A program made the translations under genes and the position numbers. Under the pieces are notes generated by a model. That model saw only the letters and a list, made by a program, of their open reading frames with translations, was not told the origin of the DNA and did no database searches. DNA of 64,000 nt from Trichopria drosophilae (taxonomy: Eukaryota; Arthropoda; Insecta; Hymenoptera; Diapriidae). The DNA is taken from the NCBI GenBank assembly GCA_030407085.1, contig CM059587.1, positions 43,560,501 through 43,624,500 on the forward strand, written 5' to 3'. This document shows positions 55,551-64,000 of the stretch, in pieces. Numbering within the stretch: position 1 is the stretch's first letter; each line of letters starts with the position of its first letter.

Positions 55551-57900
55551 TCTTCATAAGTCTAGAACAATGAAGTTTTATTATAATATGCTATCGAATA
55601 TTCAGGATTTTTTGCCACTGATTAGTAATAACAATAAGACTTTTGCAGTTGCAAAAACTATGTGTTCTGATGGTTGTAGAATAGATATTTAAGGTGAACT
55701 TATGACAATCATGACATCTAAACGTATATATATGAAAATTTATAATGCTTATCGTTTAATCAATGGACAATTTCTATACAACAAGCATTGCAGGGTTCTC
55801 AGAAGCTTCTGTTTTCAAAACTATGCGTGATTAAGTCTCCATTGAGATATAAAATAATTTGCTGAACTTAAAATTGCATATTTTTAGTATTTGAAGTTTG
55901 GTTGGCTCACGTACTCTACGTATTTTGAGATAAGTTTTCCCTGCAGGAGTCAACGGCACCAATCGAAGTGGAAAGGCTGCGTGATTGGTTTGCTATATTT
56001 GATTAAGCAGGACGGAGCGAGTTATCGACTCCCATTCCTCGTTCCTGCTGCTGTTGTTGAAATTTCATATTTCGTGTTTTTACCGCTCCGATCGCTGTCG
56101 CTGACAGCCGACGGACGAGCTCGAGCTCTTAAAACCATTAAAATCCACGTTCCCTATTTTTCTCAGCGATTATTTCAATGACGTCTCTGCCAATGTGACG
56201 AGACTGCATTCTCGGGATTTTATCGATTTCTGCATTCAATGGAGACAAACGATTTGATCGATGAAGACAACGAATAAACGTTTATTTACGTTAATAATTA
56301 AAAGGTTTTTCGGAAATAAATTAAATTCGCGGACTTAGCATAATTAAAAGTCGACATAACTATTTTTATCATATATTTCAAAATTAAAAGTTTTTTTGTT
56401 TCAATTTCAGCGTAGATTTAAGAATACAATATAGACATTTAGATCACCCAAAATAACAATATTTCAGAATGATGCTTCTAAAACACGAAATGAAAGCCAG
56501 GAAACGTTTTATTTTTGCAAATTAAATAATGAAAATGATGAATACCAAAATAGTCTGTTGTTCATAGCGTTGGGCCTTTATTTGCAATGGTTTTCTATCA
56601 GTAATTTTCTTTTTTACAGAACTTTTAACATTTTAAAGAGACCGTTAGAAAGATAAATCTTAAATCATATTGAATTTGAAATGGCAGCTAACTGAACATC
56701 TTCAAATAACCATTTTGATAATGAGCTACTGAAGTTGCAGGCAGAGATAATTTAAAAATAGTTCGGATTTATTTAATGAATCGTTTAGGCTAGGAAAAAA
56801 ATAATCATAACAGGCAATTGATTCTGAATAGGTTCAATAGAACTGGTAGCATACATAATTTCGCGAAATCAGGTCATCCATTAAAAGTTTGCACTGCAAT
56901 AAATTTAGCTCACACTATCACTGTCAATTACTGAAGATCCTTAATAACTTGAAGCAATTTATCTTATGAATAGGAACAGTGAATATTATAAAAGAGTTGA
57001 AATTACAACCCTAAAAATAAAGCTTGTAGAAGAATTGAGTACGGTATCGCTGTGTAATTTGTACATTTCATAATGACTAAATGAAGAAATCTATAGTGAC
57101 ATATAATGAAGGGTCCCCATTAAAAGCACAGTGTGCTCATCACATGGACTTCAAGGTTATTCAAGGTCATACATCAACCTCCAATTTTCTGATCTTTCTT
57201 AAAAATACGCATTTTCATTATAAAACATAAGATTGACCTTGAAATGACTTTGAGATCAATATAACCGTCAGACGTAAAATTTTACGTGCTTTGTATAGTT
57301 TTTGATAAATATTACGGATTTCCAAAAGTGTGAATTTAAACCTTAATGTATTTGGCAAAAATTTTGTACCCATAATTAATTTCAGGAATGTCATATTGAC
57401 GTTTCAGTATTTAGATTAACCTGTATAACATGTATAAGGTGACGATAACGTTCAGTCAGGAATGTATTTTGTTGTTCGCTGAAGGGGAAGCGAAAAGGGG
57501 AAAATCGTCTATTCGTGCATCAATGTCACTGGCGTTGAATGGAAGACATTGTATGCTCTTTACTGATACATATTATTTCAGAGCTTGTTGTATACGTGGT
57601 AGTAAATAAAATTTATGTATATAATAAAAATTCATTAACATGTGATATACGTGCAAAATGCCCTTTCTTTATTAACTAAAATAATGACGCATATAAATAA
57701 TGTTTATAATAATATACTGTTTATTATTGAAAGGCTGTTGCTAGGTGGTTATTTTTTAACGCATTTCATTGGTGTTTTCTTCTATAGGGTCTTAACAAAA
57801 AAACATATATCTATAAGGGTTTGTTCTCGTTTGTCCTTCAGTTACGAGATACCAGGCGGATTAAGTTCGATTTCGCCATTAATAAAAAAAAGTAATAGTT
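55551..57900. other. non-coding stretch with CpG-rich patch
   Basis: 55920-56260 is CpG-rich (ACGGAGCGAGTTATCGACTC, CCGATCGCTGTCGCTGAC, GACGAGCTCGAGCTC) with a 96-codon plus frame lacking motif. It may be regulatory. The rest is AT-rich without features. Confidence 0.45.
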
Positions 57901-57901
57901 A

Positions 57902-58157
57902 CACAGAAAAAAATAAGTCTTAAAATTGTTACATCTTAAATTCATCATTAGGTGCGGCAAATTTCGTTAATTTTCTTACTTTCAGACGATATTTTGGTTT
58001 GAAATAAGATTCCTCTAAGTTTTACCCACTGAAAGTAAGATTTTAAGCCAAAACACTCACTGAATTTAAGAAAATTAACACAATTTCGGGCTTAAATTAA
58101 GTCTCACCTAATGATGAATTTAAGATGTAACAATTTTAAGATTAATTTTTTTCTGTG
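57902..58157. mobile_element. MITE with ~53-bp near-perfect TIRs and TA duplication
   Basis: CACAGAAAAAAATAAGTC...ATCATTAGGTG at the left is inverted at 58105-58157 (CACCTAATGATGAATTTAAG...TTTTTTTCTGTG). TA at 57900-57901 and 58158-58159. The centre is a second inverted pair (TCTTACTTTCAG near 57976 and CTGAAAGTAAGA near 58029). 256 bp, non-coding. Confidence 0.9.
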
Positions 58158-58787
58158 TAGAATTGTACTGAAATGTATTCCGGAAATGACTATTGTATCA
58201 TGCTGTATTGGTGCAGCAGTACACGTGAATATGAATGCAGTGATATTAACATTTAAGATATTTTAAACAATTAATTAAGTTTATTGTAATAAATGAGTAT
58301 TAGAAGAACTTTATACACAATATAATAAATTAATAAAACAGTATTGAAATTACTATGCTACTTTTAAAGAATGCATTTGCAAAAACGGTTTTCTTTTCGG
58401 CTATTCAAATCAGACCTTACTTGATCTTCAACTTGCCCTTGAATGTTATTTAGGATCAGAAAATAATACGTTCAAATGTGACCTTGATCATGACCTTGAC
58501 TATAATTTAGGGTAGCTATGATGAACATGGAAATCACTACTCCCAGTCCTTCATTTTGGATACTTTATGCATGCAACATCGACAAGTGAAATGGTGTTAA
58601 TAGAATGAATAATAACAATTTCGATTTCCAGTTTCGATCAATCTCAGCCAACAAAGAAAGTGAGTAGATGAATTTTTATATAGTTTTAAGGTTTTTACAT
58701 TTCTGTGCTCAAAAATATAAATTCCCAATTAAGAAATTAGACTTTAAGCTTGAAATGACATTCAAGTAAGATGTTTTAAGCGTTTAA

Positions 58788-59182
58788 CCCTTTCGCTGTG
58801 AAGACCGAAAACTCGAAAGTGGGCTCAAAATGTTACGATGTTCTTGGCCAATTTGAAATTTGTGTAAATATGGATATTTATGTTTTCGAAGACGCTGATT
58901 ACGAATGTGGAGTCAATTTTCAAGCATTCAAAATAGCAGATCCAATATGGCCGACATTGTTTTTTAAAGTCAAGCGGTCATCTTAAATTTTCTATTTGAA
59001 GTTTTAAAAATTTGTCCTCGAATTCAGCGATTCAACATACCCAATAAAACATGACACTGGTGTATATCTGTTTCTTTATTCTCTATTTATTAATTCTCTT
59101 ATAATTACGTGTATACACGTAGTCCACACTGGGAGCCACCTAGTCTACTACGTGTATATACACGTAGTCCACAGCGAAAGGG
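58788..59182. mobile_element. TTAA-bounded piggyBac-like MITE, CCCTTTCGCTGTG ends
   Basis: TTAA (58784-58787) then CCCTTTCGCTGTG; right end CACAGCGAAAGGG then TTAA (59183-59186). TTAA duplication and CCC start are piggyBac hallmarks. The right sub-terminal region repeats TACACGTAGTCCACA. 395 bp; a 62-codon frame inside is not a transposase. Confidence 0.88.
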
Positions 59183-59186
59183 TTAA

Positions 59187-60144
59187 ATATATTTTTTAAA
59201 GCACAACATCATTAATTAAAAAGAAGAAATAAAACATCAGAATTTCGTATTTTATCTTCTGCAGATAAGTCATACAGATAATGTAAACTGCTGTTAGATC
59301 GACTAATTGAATTAAGATTGAACATTGCTGTGTATAGGAAAATAAAAACACAGTCATACCATTCAGAATTAAAGGTTTTCCTCTTGAGCGTAAATTCATT
59401 AAATGTAAAATCTGCGAAATATTATAAAATAAACATAATAGTATTTATATGGTAATGTTTTACATTTTATATTAACTGAAATGTTATCTACTTCAATACG
59501 AAAGTCCTCCAGTTATGATCGTTTTCAGCTGTTGTTATATCATCTGATATGATGTTTTCACCTACTTCTATATTCTCGTGAGCTAACTTTTAGACGTAAA
59601 ATCGTTTTTATATTGCCTTTATTAATAAACATATAATTATAAATTATCTTTAGAATATGAAAGTCCGAACTATGAAGCGCAATTAAAATAATTTTAATTA
59701 CACTTTTTAATTAATAATGTGATAATTTAAAAAAAGATATATTTTTAACCTGGCAGAATATTAGTAATTACTGTCTTTTATTTTAATTTCAGATATATGG
59801 GAAGTTCAAGAGAACTTTCACTTTAGATTGAAAAATCAAATACGTTTTCTTATGAAGGCACACCTTCAAATGTTTTTCTAATGAACCATATGACATACCA
59901 AAAAGCTACTATACATGTAAATCATTATTTGTAGAGGTTGAGGGTGGTTATTAAAGCTACCATAAAATCAAGATATACTCTTGAAAAAGTTAATGCCTCT
60001 AATTTAGGAGAGTTTCGTGTATTCTGGGTTTTATTGCGTTTATTTCAAACAAATATTATTAATGTAAATTACAAAACTAAACGCACTGACTGACAAAATA
60101 AAAATATATAACAGAATAAAAGAGTATTAGAAAATATAAAATAC
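59187..60144. other. non-coding stretch
   Basis: No gene or bounded repeat supported. Confidence 0.5.
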
Positions 60145-60286
60145 ATACTAGATGAATAATGTTGGTCAGTCTGTAAAACAGCATTGTCGCTGTGGCTCGC
60201 CATTTGTATTAAAAGGAAAGTTTTGTACCTCTCTTTAATGTCAATAAAGACGAAATAATAATAATAATAATAATAATACTAGATGA
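60145..60286 (+). mobile_element. 5'-truncated LINE 3' end with (TAA)n tail and TSD
   Basis: ATACTAGATGA at 60145-60155 is duplicated at 60276-60286. Between them, 120 bp include TGTACCTCTCTTTAATGTC and AATAAAGACGAAA, ending in (TAA)n. The TAA-repeat tail is typical of I-type and related LINEs; only the 3' UTR is present, so the family assignment is inference. Confidence 0.75.
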
Positions 60287-61591
60287 GTAAACCTATTTAC
60301 TTTGAAAATAATTATAATCAAGCCTTTCAAAATGTTTAATTTTTATTTAGTATTTCCATTCAATAAGAGATAAAACGACATCTAGAGAAATACGAATGTA
60401 TCATCCATAATTTTTTACTCTGTGAATAACACTGCGTTACTCTAAATTTTGCTATTCAGAAGTAATTTATAAGATTAATACTTTAAAGAACTTTTCGCTG
60501 CGAAGAATAGGCCAATTTACGAAATAATCATATATGTATTTATGTAATTGCAGGTCTATCCAGGAAGCCCTAGTCAAAATACGAGTAGAAATTGCCTATA
60601 TTCCGGTGAAGTATTACGTATTACGTGGACGCGATGTTTTAAAATCTCGGTATCATAGGTTTCGATGGCCATCTGGTATGTATATATTACCACCACGTGG
60701 GTAATTTTGTAGATTACAGTGTGCGATATCGGTCCTATCAGAACATTACAGCAAGCCTCGAAATTACCCTTTTCTAGATACAGTAGTTGAAATGCATAAC
60801 GGATCGAATATTTTGTATTATATCTTTTGGTTAATAATCCACATTTTTCGACGTTTTCGAGGGTAACCAGATGCATCATTCGCAGACACTATATAAATAT
60901 AATTGCAAAGCAAATAATTAGTTGACCTATCGGGAATAGCGACGAGTGTTCACGCATGGGAGAAATCGAGTTAACGTCCTAGTAAACCCTCTCGGACAAA
61001 CTCGATTCGGCTTCGGAGCTTCGTTTTAGCACCTCCGCGGAACCAAACAGGATGGTCATATAACTAGGGTGTGAAAGGGGTTGTTCGGTAATTCAACGTT
61101 TGGTTCGAATTGCTCTACTATTCCACGAATGAACCGAGCGACTATTTTTAAATATCTCCAAAACATATTTTCTATCAAATATTAATGACCATTGCAGATT
61201 CTATGACTCGTATTCTAAGATTGACAGTAAATACAAGCAATTATTTCTTTGACTTTTAAAGTGAAATTAAATTTAACTTAATTTATGCATAAAGAAAACG
61301 CCGTCAATAAAAATGTCCATCAAACGATTGGAAATGGTAGAATAATATTTATGAAATCATTATTTGCTTCGACAGACGCATTTCCAAATCCCGACAATAA
61401 ATTGGTTACTTCCTTGATATAGCAAAGGTATTACACAACTGATGACCAGCTATAGGTGAGTTGTTTATTTCGTTCCCTTCTATTAGAGTCCCGATATATT
61501 TACCCATTCGGTTCCTCGCTTTCCCCTCCCGGTTCGTTATATTTACCAAAAGAAGGGGAGCGCGGCTTCTCCCACTCCACTCAGTCGCGTT
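60287..61591. other. non-coding stretch with CpG-rich upstream region
   Basis: 60930-61130 is CpG-rich (CGAATAGCGACGAG-like words, TCGATTCGGCTTCGGAGCTTCG, CCTCCGCGGAACC). From 61480 G+C rises again toward the candidate exon. It could be promoter or 5' UTR. A TATATTT lies at 61494. Confidence 0.4.
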
Positions 61592-61663
61592 ATGTTCGTG
61601 ATGACACTGCTGGCCCTTCCTGAGGCCCTAGCCCGCAAGGTTGGAGAAAAAGAGTGGCGACAG
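61592..61663 (+). CDS. candidate first coding exon with signal peptide
   Basis: ATG at 61592 is followed by 24 codons in a CpG-rich patch: MFVMTLLALPEALA, a short hydrophobic core ending in an Ala-x-Ala signal-peptidase-like site, then RKVGEKEWRQ. It closes in phase 0 at CAG|GTAAAT (61664), a consensus splice donor. After the donor the DNA returns to AT-rich non-coding character. This would suit exon 1 of a secreted or membrane protein whose later exons lie beyond a long intron, possibly outside the window. I cannot name the gene, and chance cannot be excluded for 24 codons. Confidence 0.35.
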
Positions 61664-62398
61664 GTAAATATAACGGAACTGAATCTGGCGAATATGCTGG
61701 GATTCATTGCAGTCATTGTTAAACTAATGAAATTCGATATATAACGTATATAATTGCCCAACTATTGCATAATTAGTTCATGAACTATGCAATAATCTCA
61801 TAATAAAATTTTTATATACACTAATCTAAAAGTTTGGAAACGGCAATATAACTTTCGAAGAATTGATTTTTTGAAGAAAAGGTTTTAGAAAGTTTAAGAG
61901 TAGTTCAAATTAACTTTTGTAAAGGGAAACCGATCTTTTTTATCGAAGAAATAAAAAGAGCGAACAATGTTGCACTGGTTAGTTGAGCATGACCGGCTCG
62001 GCTTTTCGGGATTTTACAACATTAATCCAATACATTTTTTTTTTGAAGATCAGGGTGTCTTTTTTCATTTCTTGAAGCTAAATTATCACAAAGATCATGA
62101 AAGTTACTCTGAAATTCGTCGATTTTCACATTTCTGTGCTTAACATTAAGGGTTCCCTTTGACAAATTCAAATTGATCTTGAAGTCACATGGTCAATGTC
62201 ATGGAAAAATGTTAAAGCAAAAGTTTTTCCCCAAAATGTATTTCTTCAAAATTGTATTTGCCGCTTCCATACTTTTTTATCAACCTGTATATAAACGCAT
62301 ATTGCAAATTCAGAAATGAAAATTACGTAAAAATATATTTGAGGAAAAATAGTAATAGTAATAATAATTAGTAACGGCAGACTTATCGCCTAAGTGTG
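61664..62398. other. non-coding stretch
   Basis: AT-rich; no gene or bounded repeat supported. Confidence 0.5.
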
Positions 62399-63095
62399 TA
62401 CGACTATTTCTGCAAAGTTTATAGGTTTATCCACCGCAATAGATTTTAATGAATAAAATGCATATATAAAAAGTGATCCCGATTCTTGAACATAAATAAT
62501 ATACTAATAGAATATTTTTTAGAAGCAATGGCCGATTCAAAATGGCCGTTTTTTTCAAAATTATTAATTCCTTGAAATAGAGATCATAGAAAGTTTTTTT
62601 TTGTTTTATAATGATGATATAAATATTGACTGGTTACAGACGAAAATTATAATAATTTTGAGTTGATAAATCCAAAATGGCGGATCAATAATGACCACCA
62701 TATTTAAATTGTACCTCTTGTATGAATCATTGTTCCATAAATGTATTTCAAAGTTGAACGTTATATGTTAGATAATTACGAATATCATACAAATTCTGAC
62801 CTCACAAGATCAAAATGGCGGATATAATATGGCCTCCAGTACACATTATTAAATTTTACCTACGTAATTTAATAATTTTGAAAAAATTTGCTTCGTTCCA
62901 CGGCCATTTCGAATAGGCCATTGTTCCAAAAATAATATTTTATTAGTATATTATTTATGTTCAACAATCGGGATTACTTTTTATATATGGATTGAGAAAT
63001 GCATGGAGCGAACATCGTGAAAAATAAAAAGAATATACCTAAAAAAATGACATTTTTTTATTTTGCTAAATTTTGCAGAAATAGCCTTTTTTTGT
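62399..63095. mobile_element. foldback element with ~90-bp inner inverted arms
   Basis: 62461-62550 (CATATATAAAAAGTGATCCC, TTGAACATAAATAATATACT, CAATGGCCGATTC) is inverted at 62901-62989 with about 90% identity by eye. Weaker matches (CTATTTCTGCAAAG at 62405; inverse CTTTTTCTGCAAA-like near 63075) may extend the arms. The loop contains AAAATGGCGGAT twice. Non-coding. Confidence 0.65.
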
Positions 63096-63757
63096 CATAT
63101 TCTCGATAGAAATCTATAGAGCACACTTCAAAAAGTAAAAAAAAATCTTTCTACTGAAGAAACTGAGCTGATGTTGACGTAGCTACTGCTCTCATTTTGG
63201 GCAAACAAGGGTTAAACATAAATTCCACGAAATTCACGATTTTGTTTCTATATTACTTTTTCCATATATTGCATTCGGAAATTTTCATTTTTCAAGACTT
63301 AAATGTTGTATGCAGAAAAACATTAGATTTATGAAAATATTGCTGTGATATTACCCAAAACTTTGTGAATACAGTCAATCCACCTACACTTTGATTTTTT
63401 TTAGGTCATACACAATTATTTGGATCAAAATAAAACAGCGTCCTAGATTCCTTGAGAAATATGTCTTTGGATCTGCTTCTATCGTTTCTACTTCTCGCAA
63501 TAAAGTCAAAGAAATGCATACAATAAAAAGGTGATTTACAAACGACGAAATAAATGCAATTAATGTAACAACTAGTCTACACCTAAGGCAAATTTAAGTG
63601 CCATTACTAACGCCTAATGATAACAAACCTTGAGAATGTAGAGAACGGGGTTTACGACGGACATAATTTAGAATAAATTAATCTATTTTATACCACTATG
63701 GTGTATGCACGAAAATACCTATTCTAATTTGATTTTAAAAAATTAGGGTATAAGAAA
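63096..63757. other. non-coding stretch
   Basis: No gene or bounded repeat supported. Confidence 0.5.
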
Positions 63758-63759
63758 AA

Positions 63760-63822
63760 TGTAATCATTACAACATTGTAACGATTGTAACAGTTGTAAC
63801 GTGTTGTAACGTGTTGTAACAG
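63760..63822 (+). repeat. TTGTAACG minisatellite-like cluster
   Basis: TGTAATCATTACAACATTG, then six TTGTAAC words in tandem or near-tandem, including GTTGTAACGT twice. Short local expansion. Confidence 0.75.
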
Positions 63823-64000
63823 TTAATAAAAAAGGATATCGAAATAAAATTTACATATCTCATATTTACTTAGAAAATATATATAAACTCAAAAAATTGC
63901 ATTGCAACTTTAACATAACCCAGAATGACACGGTTTAAAAATTATTACTATACAATAATTCTAACGACTTCTGCATTTGTCCTTTCATGTGTTCATTATA

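Noticed and set aside
1..64000. CRISPR arrays, rRNA, intact tRNA genes, bacterial operons or organelle DNA
   Set aside because: None seen: no regularly spaced direct repeats with unique spacers, no rRNA-like blocks, tRNA-like sequences only as SINE heads.

Overview
The window looks like AT-rich intergenic or intronic DNA from an arthropod nuclear genome, probably an insect. The reasons are the absence of bacterial-style gene packing, a dense load of eukaryotic mobile elements (DIRS-type tyrosine-recombinase retrotransposon, Penelope-like element, tRNA-headed SINEs, a truncated LINE tail, many TIR/MITE elements) and CpG-rich islands scattered in a roughly two-thirds A+T background. I see no intact host protein-coding gene. 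The species cannot be named from what is visible.

Layout. 0-5 kb: a GAGAT-type simple repeat, a decayed plus-strand reading frame (702-1549, several stops) that may be a viral fossil, an unidentified minus-strand frame (2019-2405), a small palindromic MITE, and a minus-strand fragment carrying a GKG-CDGIGG motif typical of a widespread transposon-associated protein (4659-5015). 6.7-7.0 kb: a TATA-rich palindrome with CCCGGG ends, repeated at 16.3 kb.

7.23-13.35 kb is the centrepiece, a nested pair of retroelements. A Penelope-like element (inverted terminal repeats of ~240 bp with a hammerhead-like core, a GIY-YIG endonuclease C-terminus, 15-bp target duplication) has been split by a ~4.7 kb DIRS1-like element. 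The DIRS element keeps its 118-bp inverted terminal repeats, its internal complementary region, an SR-rich leader frame with a candidate intron, a Gag-like frame, an RT/RNase H/methyltransferase-like frame with its catalytic residues, and a tyrosine recombinase broken by two frameshifts. The host Penelope frame reads on across the two DIRS ends when they are collapsed onto a shared TAATT, so the insertion junction is defined to a few bases. The DIRS proteins would act together: Gag packages RNA, RT/RNase H copies it, the internal complementary region templates circle closure, and the recombinase inserts the circle without target duplication.

14-63 kb is a patchwork of non-autonomous DNA elements: four TTAA-bounded (piggyBac-like) elements, several TA-bounded TIR elements, a three-member MITE family with ~80-bp TIRs, a two-member family with CATACTGTCTAG ends, tandem and inverted MITE pairs, a ~2.4 kb foldback with ~650-bp arms (30.1-32.5 kb), a ~150-bp tandem array (27.9-28.5 kb), and two tRNA-derived SINE families near 48 kb, one copy with a perfect 18-bp target duplication. 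Small coding-like scraps occur at 34.9 kb (BRO-N-like) and 45.9 kb. Near 61.6 kb a CpG-rich patch contains a plausible signal-peptide first exon with a splice donor, the only candidate for part of a host gene.
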